From NCBI RefSeq assembly GCF_030445035.2, contig NC_080694.1:69517147-69581146 (forward strand): a stretch of 64,000 bases of DNA, written 5' to 3'. Shown piece by piece: positions 1 through 12,184 of this stretch. The position numbers and the translations under genes were made by a program. The notes under the pieces were generated by a model. That model did not search any database and was not told where the DNA came from. It saw only the letters and a list, made by a program, of their open reading frames with translations. Origin of the DNA: Dasypus novemcinctus (taxonomy: Eukaryota; Chordata; Mammalia; Cingulata; Dasypodidae). Position 1 is the first letter of the stretch. Each line of letters opens with the position of its first letter.

Positions 1-1675
1 TAAAAAATGGGAAAAAGATTTCAAAAGACACTTCTCCAAAGGAGAAATACAAATGGCTAAAAAGCACATGAAAAAATGCCCCAAATCACTAGCTGTTAGG
101 GAAATGCAAATCAAAACTGCAATGAGATACCATCTTACTCCCATAAGACTAGCAGCTATCAAAAAAAAAAACCCGGAAGACTACAAGTGCTGGAGAGGTT
201 GTGGAGGAATGGGAACACTCATCTGCTGCTGGTGGGAATACAGTAGGATCCAGTCATTCTGGAGGACAGCTTGGGAGTTTCTTAAAAAACTAGCTATAGA
301 TTTGCCACATGACCCAGCAATTCCACTGCTGGGTATATACCCAGTAGAACTGAAAAAAAGGACACAAACCAATATATGCACACCAATATTCATAGCAGCA
401 CTATTCACTATTGCCAAAAGTTGGAATCAACCCAAATGCCCATGAACAGATGAATGGATAAATAAAATGTGGTGTATACATACAACGGAATACTACTCAG
501 GTATAAGAACGAATATAGTACAAACACATGTGATAACATGGGTGAATCTTGAAGACCTAAAGTTGAGTGAAGCAAGCTGGGCACTGAAGGACAAATACTA
601 CATGACCTCTCTGATATGAAATAAGTAAACCAAGCTGTCTCAGAGAGCTCGATACTGGAAGATAGGCTTACAGGAATCTGGGGAGGATATGAAGTTTTGA
701 GCTGACACCTACATGCGTGCAATCTATAATAAGCTGGAGGTATGTATTTGTACAGGGAAAGGATAAGATGGGGCCATAGGTATAACTTTGGGTGGGGTTT
801 TGTGGGCTTGAGGGGTGCTAGGGTTGGGAAGATGGGTCAGATGGCCCAAGAAATTGGGGAGAGGGTGGAGGGACATTTGAACATACGAGATTGTCAAGTA
901 TGTGGTTGAAACTATAATGCTGAGAAAACTCTTTAGAAAATATAATAAGGAAGGTTACCTGTTTAAGATGCTTAAGTGGGGACATCTGACATTTCTAGGA
1001 AGTGTGTGAATGCTTATTTCATCAGTGGGTTATATCATTAGGTGGAGACCCATAAAATGAGAGTGAAAGTATACCCACATCCTCAGGAAGACTGATGTTC
1101 TCAAACAGAGGGAATTTTATCTCTTGAGAATTGGTGGCTCCCAATGGGTTAGGGCACTCGAGTATGTTAAGCCCTCAACATTGTTACAAGTATCTCTGAA
1201 TATGGTCCTTCAAGTAATGAAGATTGTTTGTCATTGTGGGCCCTGAGGGGAGCAGGAAAGAGGTATTGAATAGATGGAATCAGTGTAACTGTGGGGCAAT
1301 GGAAGTGTTCCACAAGATCATGCAAAGATGGATATAGGACATGCTAAATTATACCAAAAATGTATAAAAGTCTATTGGCTAAAATGTAAACCATAATGTA
1401 AAACATATGTAAAAGATAATGAAAAGATAACTAAAAATTCAGAAAATTATATAGTCTAAAATATAAGCCATAAAGTAAACTCAAATGGAACCACATTTGA
1501 ATGCTATTGTTTCAATATCTGTACATCACCTGCAGCAAATATAATATGAAAAAAGATCATTGCTGGGGAAGGGATAATGTTTGATGCTGGATATGAGGGA
1601 GTACTGTATATTGTATATATGAATTACTGTGATCTAAAACTTTTGTGAAGACAAACAATAATTAGAAAAAAAAGA
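1..1675 (+). mobile_element. L1 (LINE-1), 3' end of ORF2 and first part of 3' UTR; cut by window edge
   Basis: The frame at 53-445 gives the ORF2 C-terminus: [15 protein letters not shown], the cysteine-rich [17 protein letters not shown] region, [11 protein letters not shown] and [18 protein letters not shown]. The related STDEW continuation follows after the frame breaks at 445. From about 560 to 1670 there is noncoding 3' UTR that aligns base by base with the reverse complement of 19040-20190. It ends in an A-rich tract at about 1664-1680, after which homology with the second copy continues. The 5' part of the element lies outside the window. Confidence 0.9.
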
Positions 1676-3600
1676 AAAGATGTAGACACTGAGGAAGAAA
1701 TGAAAAATTGCCTTGCCACTGTACATACAGGGCAACACCTACTGCAGTGGTGAAAGGCAAAACGTCAAAAATAAAGCTTTTTCATTTTTTGATACCCCAA
1801 TTTATTTTTACTTTATTTAATTTTTCTAAATTAGTATATATTCTATATCTAACCTTCAAACCCATTACTATATTCCATTTTACTATTAATGGAACCTGGC
1901 AATATATTAGGTTCCATCTTTGAGGAAGTTTTGGACCACAGAGAGGTTCAACTATGGCAGGGGAGGAATACTGGTCTGGGGTGTTATTGATGGGGGGGGC
2001 ACATGGTTGGGAGGGAGTTCTCCAGGGCATGTATACAGGGTACATAAAAATGTTTGGATATTTTCATAGTAGTTACAGTTAAAAACAACAACTGAGGGAG
2101 TGCTGAGTTCCTAACCAGGGAAGTTCTATCACATTCCCCAGTGGAACAGCAACAATCCCCTAAGTGCAATGGCAAAGACCAATAAAGAAGGTTGGTCTAA
2201 CAATGAGCCCTTGATACTGATGACTATGCTTATGAGCCTGTCCACCTGAAATACAAACTAGGCCTACAGCTGCAGGATGCCTAAGAGTTACCTCCTGACA
2301 TCCTTCATGTTGCTTAAATGTGGCCACTCTCTAAGCCAAACTCAGGATGTAAACGCATTACCTTCCCCCAGCATGGGACATGACTCCCAGGGATGAGCCT
2401 CCCTGGCATCAATGGATTACTACTAAGAACCAGCTGATGATGTAACTAGAAAAAGACCTTGAGCAAAAGGGTCAACTCAGACGAGCAGACTATCTCAGCC
2501 TACAAGTAATATCAGGTGTTAAAATCTGCTTTTTGACTTTGAATAAAAGGAGGAAATGGAAAGGACAAATGTGTTTATATGGCTATGAGTCTCCAAAAAA
2601 GAGTTGGGAGGTCATCAGAGGGATTGTGCTTATGCATACCTCAGCAGGGTCCCAGAGACAGCCAAAGTAGATACAAGCCCAGGTATTAGTTCTTCTGAGG
2701 GCTACAGAGACCCACAGGTTCTACGGTCATGGCAGATGACTCTGGAGTTCAGTGCCATGTCAGTTGGCCCTACTTTGGAGTTTGTTTTCCTGAATGTGAT
2801 GGAGTTGAATTCAGATGTGATCTTTCTATACATGCCTCTTCTGTTACTTTTACCGGACCTGTGGTTGGCACTGGGATTGGTGTATACTCAGGAGACCTGA
2901 ATCTCTGGACTGTCCGTGTGACAACCAGGACTTGAGCCTCAGAACACTTGCAACTCCTACCCTCTGGCTTATTGAACTTACCCTGGCCAGCCAACAGGAA
3001 GGTGAAGAACATCAACCACCACACCAGGGAGCCGAGAGTGCCTACAATTGCAAGCAGAAGAATTGCATCCATCATCCTTGTGGATCCTAAGCTCCCTCTT
3101 GATTTAGAGATGGAGTGGATATAACCATCCCAGGGTCCACAGAATGGAGGAATAAAATATGGACTAGAGTGGATTTACTGATATTCTACTATGAAATTAT
3201 TGTGATTAGTAATGGAAGAAATTGTAGCATTGATGTGAAGAAAGTAGCCATGGTAGCTGTTCAGGGTAGGGAGAAGGAAAAGAGATATGATGTGAGTGCA
3301 TTTTCAGGACTTGGAGTTGTCCTTGGTGGTTCTGCAGGGACAGAGCCGGGACATTGTATGTCTTGCCATGGCCCACTGGGTGGACTGGGGGAGAGTGTGA
3401 ACTACAATGTAAACCATTATCCATGTGGTGCTACAGTGCTCCAAAATGTACTCACCAAATGCAATGAATGTCCCATGATGGTGAAAGAGGTTGTTGATGT
3501 GGGAGTAGTGGGGTGAGGGGGGTGCGGTTTATATGGGAACCTCTTATGTTTTTTTAATGTAACATTAAAAAAAATAAAGAGAGAGAGACGGAAAGAAAAA
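1676..3600 (+). mobile_element. L1-linked 3' tail segment, copy 1
   Basis: The segment begins with gatgtagacactgaggaag straight after the A-rich end of the L1 3' UTR and finishes in aatgtaacatt plus an A-rich tail at about 3560-3600. The whole stretch is homologous to the reverse complement of 17385-19035, where it again adjoins an L1 3' UTR. It has no sense coding capacity that I recognise. Its opposite strand has a 101-codon frame (3075-2770) with a hydrophobic start, seen also in copy 2. It may be the distal part of an extended L1 3' UTR or a captured flanking sequence. Confidence 0.75.
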
Positions 3601-3764
3601 TGGAATTGATAATAATAACAAAACTATTTTCATAAGAAGAAAACCTGTCAGCAGCCAGCCTTCCTTGTCAATTTGCTTTTAAGAGACTGTTTCCAGTATT
3701 GCATACTACTAGGTATTTGAAATAAAGAAAAGTTATTTTTGCATATAGCAAAAATAAAAAATAA

Positions 3765-4060
3765 AAAGAAAAGTTGACTAGATATAAAAATAATATACAA
3801 AAATAAATTCATTTTTATACATTAACAACAAACCTCTGGAAATTGTCACTTAAAATAACAAAAAATCCATAAAAGTACCCTTGGGTGAGTCTAACAGAAA
3901 TTGTGCAATACTATCAAGAAGAGAATTATAAGACTTTATAAAAAGGCATTAACCATGACCCTGAAATATCTAGCAACTTGAAGATGTGCATACCTACAAC
4001 GTAATAATTCCCTTTCTAGTTAAATACTCCAGATATGGAGGTGAAAGGAAACCTAAGAGA
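3765..4060 (+). mobile_element. Ancient L1 ORF2 fragment
   Basis: The text tatacattaacaacaaacc, acttaaaataacaaaaaatc and gagaattataagactttataaa matches the reverse transcriptase to C-terminal stretch of old mammalian L1 ORF2 in plus orientation, with many changes. The right end is unclear. Confidence 0.55.
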
Positions 4061-4552
4061 AATAAATGCTAGTTCAAAAACTATGGTGCTTCTGAAGAAT
4101 GACAAAATGTCCATTTGTGCAGGATAGGAGCTTTTTACATCAAGTATATCAGAGACTGAACTGTCTGTTGCATATAGCAATGTGGAAGTCAATGACACTG
4201 ACCAAGGAAGGAGACATGGAATGAAGGAGATAAAAATCCTTATTGTAGTGGGTTTAAGGAAGAATGGGAAAAGGAAGTATAGAGAATACTTTCCAGTAGT
4301 TTTGCGATAAAGGGAAGCAAAAATGATAAGGTAGACTGGCAGAGCGAGAGAGGGCAAAAAAAGTTTTTTATTTTGCTTATTTTCGGTGTTTGTGTAGTGA
4401 TGGGAATGATCCATTGGAGAGCATTTATGACCCAGATAAACCACACTGGGTTTCTCTTCTTGATCTCTTCCTTGGAGTCACTTCTAATGCAAATATACCT
4501 TTCAGAGAAGGTGCAGTGTGTAAATGAAAATACATTTTTAGCATAAAGGGGC

Positions 4553-4989
4553 TGTGGTAGTGTGAGATTGCAGGTACCCCAGATCATCACGCTCTTACAG
4601 CTGGTCCATTTCTGTGCGTGTGAACCTGTTGTAGGGGGACCTTTTGATCTGGTCACTTCACTCGGGTGTGACCCAGCATGTGCCTTAATCCTCTGGAGTC
4701 CTTTATAAATGGGATGAATTCAGACAAAGAGAGAGAGGAAGCCACTGAACCAGGGAGATGAAGCAACAAGACTGGAGGTGAAGCGGACACTGCCATGTGC
4801 CTTGCCAAGTGACAGAGGAGTCCAGGATTGCCACTAGCAGCTGTTCTTTGGAAAGAAATCATCACCTGATGATGCCTTTTGGCATTTTTACAGCCTCAGG
4901 ACTGTAAGCTTGTAGGCCAATGAGTCCACATTGTAAAAGCCAAGCCATTTCTGGTATATTGTATTCCAGCAGCCTAGCAAACTGAAACA
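4553..4989 (+). mobile_element. LTR-like repeat, copy 1 (solo LTR, MaLR/ERVL-like)
   Basis: It starts tgtggtag and ends gaaaca. It shares the order 'cttttgat', 'ggagtcctttataa', 'gaattcagac', 'gccatg', 'cagcctca' and 'ccattg/ccacattg' with 13460-13923 and the minus-strand copy 30767-31235. The flanks ggggc and gggac agree at four of five bases, as for a 5-base target duplication. The family name is uncertain; it is an old fossil without internal retroviral sequence. Confidence 0.55.
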
Positions 4990-6044
4990 GGGACATAATG
5001 CAGGAAATTAATTCATTACATAATCAGTGGATAGACTGGAAGTATATTCACTGACTTGGCTTCCTCTAAAGGACTCAACTGTCAGGAGGCTTACCCCTGC
5101 CCTTGGGATCACTAAACTCACACAGCTGTGGCTGCAGCCAGCATCAGTGCAGCGATTTAACCAGTTCCCCCAACAGGATTTATGGAATCCAAACTTTATC
5201 TGGCACACCTGAGAAAACCATCCAAAAGGGGATGTGATCCTCAAGAAAGAAAGAGGAATGGGATCTAGCAAACACAGGATTTTATAAAGGATATGTGGGA
5301 AAGAATGCCTCAAGTTTAAACTGTGATGCACCTGTGTGTAGGAAGGTGGGGGTATGGAAGGAGTGTGTGTCTTTTACTTGCAGGATGCAAAAAGAGAAAT
5401 AAATTGTAAGCATACACAGGTTGGACTTAGCAGATATTATCTAAATGGAAATTAAAAAGGGAATTATTAACTTTAATAAAAAAGTGTAAAAAAAAAGAAA
5501 AAAAGGGAATTAGCAGTTTAAGTATATTGTTTGTAAATACATAGTTAAATACCACAAAAAATAGCCAAACTATTTCTAGGTGGTTATTTAATGAAAAAAG
5601 GAATCAGTGATGAAGATGGAGCAGGTGACTGCTCCACACATGACTGAGTGAAATTGTTATATTTATATATTCAGTTACATATAATGTTATATATAACTAT
5701 GTAAAACATTTATAAAGTTTGTATAAGTTTTAATTAAATTAAAATAAGGGAAAAGGGTCAAACCATGCCAATTCTGGTTTAATTTTACATATATTATTTT
5801 TGAATTATTTTTCCCAATCAGTCTCAGAAACTAAATGAAAAAAGAAGCCTGTTGTTTGTAAATGTTGGGTGATCCTAATATAACACACATAGGAAAATGT
5901 TTTTACACTTTTGTGTTTTTAGGCATATAGAATATTGTATCCTCTTCCCCTGAAAAGCACATTAATGGAACATGGCTTTGCACGGGGCAGCAGTCCTCTC
6001 ACTTACATTTGAAAATTGTGTGTGGCTGAGCTCAGCAGTGAATT
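4990..6044. other. Intergenic, nothing recognised
   Basis: AT-rich, with A-rich stretches near 5485-5510. No gene or clear repeat recognised. Confidence 0.5.
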
Positions 6045-6285
6045 GGAGTGAATAAGAGCTCCAGCTCCAGAGCCACCACACCTGGCTTTAAATTCTATCT
6101 CCGCCACCAACACTGTGATCTTGGATGCTTGGCCTAAGTCCCTGTGCCCTAATTTCCTCATTTGTAGACGCTGGATGAGAAGACCAGCCTACCTTAAAGG
6201 GATGTGGTAAGGACTAAAGGGCCAGTGTCCACAAAGGGTTTGAAGCAGTGCCTTGTAAGCGTTTGCTATGATTATGATGGAGGCA
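6045..6285 (+). mobile_element. MIR SINE
   Basis: It reads like a plus-strand MIR: agctccagagccacc, ctggctttaaattc, gtgatcttggatgcttggcc (ctgtgtgaccttgggcaag in the consensus), aatttcctcatttgtag and ggatgtggtaaggac. This is an ancient mammal-wide SINE. Confidence 0.7.
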
Positions 6286-6289
6286 CCCG

Positions 6290-7809
6290 AGAACCAGTAT
6301 AAACTCCGAAGTGCTATGTACAGCAATACGGAGCAGACAGAGTGAAGGCAAGAGAAGCGAGTCAGCAGCGTTTGGCTCTTTTTAGAGTGAGAACACTGGC
6401 GAAGTTTAGAGTAGAAAGAAGGCATGCCCAAGCCCAAGATTTTCTAGTTAATGTCTGTGTCTCCTGTTAGACTCAAGCGGGGAAGACTTGCGATTCTAAA
6501 TTTAGGCTGCAGCTCTAGCAGTGAGATTAGAGATTAGGAAACAAAAGGCCCTTCCTGACCCAGAGGTTTTAATAGGAGGTCAGTTGAGTTGTTAATGGAA
6601 GATATTTGAGGTATAAACAAAATTGGTGGAGGTGGCCTAAGCATTCAGTATCAAAGTTCTGAGTGAACTTTTACAGGGATAAATTTAGAATTTAATTTAA
6701 AGTCCAAGCAGGAAGCCACAAATGGTGCAGGAAAGTACTCAAAGAATGCAATGTTAATAAGGAAAAACAAGCATTTAGTCTTCATATGCTCCATCTTTTC
6801 TTTTTCTTCTACATGACTCCTAAACTTCCCCTATTTGTAACCAGAGTTCTTAAAATTTTAGGCCTTAATATATATATATATATGTGTGTGTTTGTGTGTG
6901 TGTGTATGTATATGACTCACTCAATATAATCCATCCCCATCATTTTTGATTCAACTCAAAGCACCATTTTCCAGGTTAGTTTGTGGATAAACTCACTGTG
7001 ATCTCTGTGCATTCAACACCATGCTGAAGGCATTTCTAGAAGGATTCTTGCTTGTGAACATCACACCTTTCTCACCAGGACAGCTCCTTGAAAGACTTTA
7101 ATTTGTCACTTTGGGGTTTATTCTCCCAGTGGCCCCAGCCAGGGGAAGCAGGCCATATTCCTCTTTTGTTTCCATAAAAGCCCCATAGACCCTGGGATAA
7201 AAGTTCCTTCCCTTGTCATTTGAATGTCCTAAAGTGATCCCACATTCTGCTAAAAGCCAACATTTTGGACAGATCCAGGCTCCCTCTGCCGTGACAGTAG
7301 AAATCACAGGTATTTTCAGACTCTGCTTTCCACAGTTAGATTTGGTGTGTTAGAAAAGAGGGTATAGAGGGAAATCAGGTTGATACTTTTGGGACACATG
7401 ACACCTAGAGAACCCCACATTGGTTTATCCACGGTGAGTGCATAGACCAGGAAGAGAAGATCAACAGCGAACGTGAACGAACACAGGAAGGTCAGTACTG
7501 TATGGAACGGATGGAGCCTGCTTAAGAGCCAGGCAGACATGAAGGATCGGGTGTGACTAAAGTTAGCAAAAGTCTAAGTCTTCCATTTTCTTCATAATGC
7601 CTGATTCCAAAGAAGAGACAGTATTTTTAATCCACAGCCCATAAAAGCCACCTTTGATAGGGTCACTTCACTCTTTTCCACTAAGAATAAACTCAAACCA
7701 TGGAGCTCAACTTTTCTCTGCATGAGTCCTTTTGCTCCTATACCCTTCTACCTCTAGGAGAATGCTGAAACTGGGTTATACAACAGATACAGAAATACAG
7801 CTGCCACTT
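6290..7809. other. Intergenic, nothing recognised beyond a microsatellite
   Basis: Short frames at 7098-7307 and 7316-7540 on the minus strand look like chance ORFs. No known domain. Confidence 0.5.
6869..6912. repeat. (TA)n/(TG)n microsatellite
   Basis: A run of TA pairs passes into TG pairs and ends in tgtatgtatatg. Confidence 0.85.
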
Positions 7810-8335
7810 TCTTTTTTTAAAAAACGTTATTAAAGTAGGGAAGCAGCTGTGGCTCAATCAGTTGGGCTCCTGTCTACCATATAGGAGGCCCTGGGTTCAC
7901 ATCATGGTTCTTCCTTGTGAAGGCAGGCTTGCCTAGGCACTGTGGAGTTCTGCTGGCCCACAGCACCATGGAGAACCAACTCCGCAAGGTGACTCAACAA
8001 AAAGGGAGACAAGCAAAAAAAAGTGCAGAAGAGCATGCAGTGAATGGACACAGAGAGCAGACAGCAAGCAAAAAAAGCTAGGGGGGGAGAGGGGCTAAAA
8101 ATTTTATTGAAGTATCTCATTCATATTAAACAATAAGTGTATAGTAAAAGTTGTGAACTTACAAAACAAACATGCATAACACCATGCAGGCGTTCCACAC
8201 ATCAACTCACCACCAACACCCTGCTTTGCCATGAGACATCTGCTACAAATTATGAAAGAACATCATCAAAACTCTACTGCTAATTACAGTCTAGACCTTA
8301 TATTTGGGCTCCCACTTTCTTTTATTTGATGTAGT
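7810..8335 (-). mobile_element. L1-tail type fragment interrupted by a SINE
   Basis: 8105-8330 (cttacaaaacaaacatgcataac, then catgagacatctgctacaaattatg) belongs to the same repeat group as 12420-12640 and the distal end of 43620-44330. A T-rich stretch at 7810-7830 would be its A tail on the minus strand. A plus-strand SINE at 7838-8103 split it. Confidence 0.55.
7838..8103 (+). mobile_element. DAS-type tRNA-derived SINE, old copy
   Basis: It has a tRNA-like head (gcagctgtggctcaatcag, gggttcacatc, close to A and B boxes), a body with ggagaaccaactccgcaag, and an A-rich end. Imperfect 11-base target duplications flank it (ttattaaagta at 7827-7837; ttattgaagta at 8104-8114). It is more diverged than the other SINEs here. 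Confidence 0.75.
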
Positions 8336-10057
8336 AAGGGGTATTCAGGCAGCTATAAAGGGAAGAAAGCTGCATCAGAGGCAGTAACCCAGTGTTTGAG
8401 TTCAAATTTTATGTGCTATATTACTTTCAAAAGGCAGTGTCCACTAAAATAAAGGACTCTTTATCATTTACTATTTGACAGAAGATATTTATTTAAAAAG
8501 CATAGTGCTGGATGGTTATCCTGGATGGTTTCTGAACCACAGAACATAATATGGAATATTGTAACAATCAGCTAATGATTCTTTATATTACCAATTATAT
8601 TAAAGGGTGTACAGAAATCCTTGAGCTTGCCTGAATTATCTTGGGTCAGATTTAATGTCCCTAGTTCTCTAGCTGTAACACAACTAATTAGATACACTTT
8701 ACCTCCATTTCAAAAGTCACGATTACAATATTTGGACAATTAAGAGTTCTCCATAAAAGAGGTGATTGCAGGTAGGTGAGGTGTGTTTGGGTTTGTCTTT
8801 TGTTATATCCTGTCTAGAGAGTATGAGAAGAATTGGCTGCGGCAGTAAGGAAGCAGAAGGGGCATGTAAAACAATTTAGGAATATTTAAATGGTGGGTCA
8901 CTATGTCTTATAGAAATAAGTATATAATAAAAGACAGTATTTGTCTTTCCCACAAAAGAATGGTCATACACAAATAAAAGAGGCAACTAAAAACCAAACT
9001 ATTGGCACATATATCAATTTCTTGCCTTTATTTTTCTTTACAAAAGAATAACTATAAGATGAAATTGCTGTTGAATTTTATGATATAGCCACATATCTTT
9101 TTCTTATTAGTTCCTAAACTGTAGAAAAACCAAAACTTATGAAGTAATAATAAATTATGACCCAGAACATAAATGATGTCTCAGTTATTGTCCTAGATCA
9201 GATCAAATTGTGTGGAAACTCTTTTCAAGCCCTGTGAAAAACTCTTAACCCCAAGTACCACAATCAGAGTTCTTCTCTTTCTTCTCCACTGCAAAACAGC
9301 TTCTCTTCCTCTCTTGTTCCCTTCCTACGTCTTTATTTCATTCTGTTTATGTTTTTATTTGTCTTCAAATTTAGTTATATTTTTACTCCCCTTTGGAAAC
9401 ATTCTATCACTGAATTCCCCATTGATTTCACGTCTCTCCTTATCAGAACTAAGACATTCAGTTTTGCTCATACTGTGAATATTCCTAAATTGGTGATTGT
9501 GTGATCATGTTTGTGTTTGCTTACACCTCCATTTGCTTGTTATGTTCTTGTCTAGAAATAAACTATCGTAGATAAATGAATTAGAATATTTTGTTCTTTC
9601 TATAATTGTATCAAATTGGAGTTGAATTCTTTACCCAATATTAAGGTATTAATTACTATTTTCATGTTAAACATGAAACATAATAAACTCTCAACTATGT
9701 GTACAATTATAAAGACTGCAATTCTTCTTTTCTCTGTTACCAAAAAATAGCCTGAAAATGTATAAAAGGGAAGTAGATAGAGTGGTAGGTTTTTGTAAAA
9801 AATATTATTTTTTCATGAAAATTTTCCCTTTTGTCTTGTTAGGAATATCTTTAATCTTCATTTATCCAAATGCCAACTTAGAGAGAAAAGAACTCAGTCA
9901 TTTAAGAGGTTATTGATTGTATCTACAAATATCTGAATGAAACAAAAAAGAAAACTATAAAAGTTTTGCTGCCATCATAGCATACAGAATTATATGTGGG
10001 AGAGCATACAGTTTTCCCCCGATCAGTTGGCGAGGGGAAACCTTTGCGTTTATGTGA
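8336..10057. other. Upstream region of the OR2J-like gene
   Basis: AT-rich, with no recognised repeat. It should hold the untranslated first exon(s) and promoter of the OR2J-like gene, but these could not be identified by eye. Confidence 0.4.
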
Positions 10058-10071
10058 TTTTTTTTCTTCAG
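10058..10071 (+). promoter_or_regulatory. Probable 3' splice site of the OR2J-like coding exon
   Basis: A run of T and C ends in CAG at 10071, ten bases before the ATG at 10082. OR coding exons normally begin just upstream of the start codon after one or more untranslated exons. The upstream exon and promoter could not be located by eye. Confidence 0.5.
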
Positions 10072-10081
10072 TTATCAGGAA

Positions 10082-11020
10082 ATGAGTGATGGAAAAAATG
10101 CAAGTTCTCAAGACTACTTTATCCTGCTGGGTTTTTCTAATTGGCCTCATCTGGAACTGATTCTCTTTGTGGTTATCTTGATGTTCTACTTGACGACACT
10201 GACAGGCAACCTATTCATCATCATTCTGTCACACCTGGACACCCATCTCCACACTCCCATGTACTTCTTCCTCTCAAACCTCTCTTTTCTGGATCTCTGC
10301 TACACCACCAGCTCCATCCCTCAGTTACTGGTCAACCTCTGGGGCCCAGAGAAGACCATCTCTTATGCTGGTTGCATGGTTCAACTCTATTTTGTTCTTG
10401 CACTGGGCACCACAGAATGTGTCCTGCTGGTGGTGATGTCCTATGACCCTTATGCGGCTGTTTGCAGACCCCTGCAATACACCGTCCTCATGCACCCTCG
10501 TTTCTGTCACCTGTTGGCTGTGGCTTCTTGGGTAAGTGGCTTTCTTGACTCAGCACTTCATTCCTCTCTTACCTTCTGGGTACCCTTGTGTGGACATCGC
10601 CGAGTGGACCACTTCTTCTGTGAAGTTCCAGCACTGCTGCAACTGTCATGTGCTGATACGCATGCTAACAAGCTGACCCTACTGGTCATGAGCTCCTTTT
10701 TTGTATTCATACCACTCCTTCTGATTCTCAGTTCCTATGGAGCCATTGCCCAGGTTGTGCTGAAGATGCGGTCCACAGCTGGACTCCAGAAACTCTTTGG
10801 GACATGTGGAGCCCATCTTACAGTTGTGGCTCTCTTTTTCATCCCAGCCATATGCATATATCTCCAGCCACCATCAGAAAATTCTCAAGACCAAGGCAAA
10901 TTCATTGCCCTTTTTTACACTGTTGTAACACCTAGTCTGAACCCTCTAATCTATACTCTCAGAAATAAAGACATAAGAGGGGCAGTAAAGAGACAAATGG
11001 GCTGGGAGTGGGGGTTGTAA
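10082..11020 (+). CDS. OR2J: Olfactory receptor, OR2J-like, intact frame with DPY instead of DRY
   Basis: A 312-residue single-exon class A GPCR, the usual length for an odorant receptor of the olfactory cilia, which signals through G-olf and adenylyl cyclase. Visible landmarks are an N-terminal glycosylation site (N6-A-S), GN in TM1, [18 protein letters not shown] in TM2, the ECL1 cysteine (AGCMVQL), the ECL2 cysteines around [17 protein letters not shown], a SYG motif in TM5, [10 protein letters not shown] in TM6 and [12 protein letters not shown] in TM7. The N-terminus and TM2-ECL2 read almost like human OR2J2/OR2J3, so I call it OR2J; which paralogue cannot be told. A polypyrimidine run and AG at 10058-10071 give a splice acceptor 10 bases before the ATG, as expected for OR genes with an untranslated 5' exon. 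Oddity: the TM3 motif is MSYDPYAAV, with Pro123 (10448-10450) replacing the nearly invariant Arg. The frame is intact, but coupling may be impaired. It faces the three minus-strand OR genes. Confidence 0.93.
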   Translation: MSDGKNASSQDYFILLGFSNWPHLELILFVVILMFYLTTLTGNLFIIILSHLDTHLHTPMYFFLSNLSFLDLCYTTSSIPQLLVNLWGPEKTISYAGCMVQLYFVLALGTTECVLLVVMSYDPYAAVCRPLQYTVLMHPRFCHLLAVASWVSGFLDSALHSSLTFWVPLCGHRRVDHFFCEVPALLQLSCADTHANKLTLLVMSSFFVFIPLLLILSSYGAIAQVVLKMRSTAGLQKLFGTCGAHLTVVALFFIPAICIYLQPPSENSQDQGKFIALFYTVVTPSLNPLIYTLRNKDIRGAVKRQMGWEWGL

Positions 11021-12184
11021 CAGAGGAATCACTTGTCCTGCAATTTTGTTCAACTGATCTTGTTCATCTGGGAGGGTGATTTCCCTGCTTCTTTGAGATT
11101 TAGTTTTGATCTACAACCCTCCTAACCTAGAAGAGTCCAGACCCAAATTTGTTGCTCTTTCTTTAGGCTAATTCAGAAATATTTTCCATAAGCAGCCTTT
11201 TTGATTAGTACCACTTTAGTCTTTATAAATTTCATATTCATTTCCACAGCTATTAGGAAATGGGGTTTTAACATAATTTAATGTGTATGTGTGTAATTGT
11301 GAGATTATTTCAAGTATTTGAAATATTTAAAAAATATTATAACATATAAAGTAATATGCTGATTTGTAAACTGGGCATTACTACCTATGAAATGGAAGGG
11401 GAGAATAAAGGGAGCATTATAGCAAAAACTTAGGGTATTATAGTTGAACAGGCCCTAAATTTAGCTAAAGACTCTCTCACAGCAAATGCAAAATGGCAAA
11501 CATGATGAGAAGCATCACTTATTATGTGTTAAAATCATATGACAATCTTTGTCTGAAACACACTTTTTTCAAGATACTAAATTCCATGAGTAATTGGCTC
11601 TATATACTTGTCACATTGAACAGCATAAAAAATATATGTTCAAACTAGTCATTCGTTCACCCATTTATTTATTACCCATCCATCCATCCATCCATCCATC
11701 CATCCATCCATCCATCCATCCATTCATTCACTCTCTTAGCTAAATCTTATTGTCTACTCTTCCCCAGATTCTGGTTTTTTTTTTTGGTAACATACATGAA
11801 TAGAACACATTCTTTGTCTGAGTGGAATTCATTCTCTAGTGGGAACATGGTAATGTAATAGCAAAGGTGAAGTATTTATACATGATTCAATTCGTTGTTG
11901 AGCTCAACGCTAATAAATCAAGGTAGCTTTTTAAAATATAAAATATAACAAGAAGTTTGGTCATAAATCTTGGAAAAAAAAGACTGGTTGGTAATTCCTG
12001 TAGGAAGATAATGCTATTAAATGAAACAAAACTAATAAAAAATAGAGTATGTGTTTTAATTGCTTTAGTTGGTTTAGCTAATTACATGTGGAAGATATCT
12101 TAAACTTGTTTTAATCATTATTGTTCTTCACTGGGCAGTAATTTTTAAAAATGCAGATAGGAAAATTGATCCATATCTTTATTT
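11021..12184. other. Downstream region of the OR2J-like gene
   Basis: Unique-looking AT-rich sequence with the CATC repeat at 11676-11730. Nothing else seen. Confidence 0.5.
11676..11730. repeat. (CATC)n tetranucleotide repeat
   Basis: About eleven near-perfect CATC units followed by CATT units. It is likely length-polymorphic. Confidence 0.95.
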
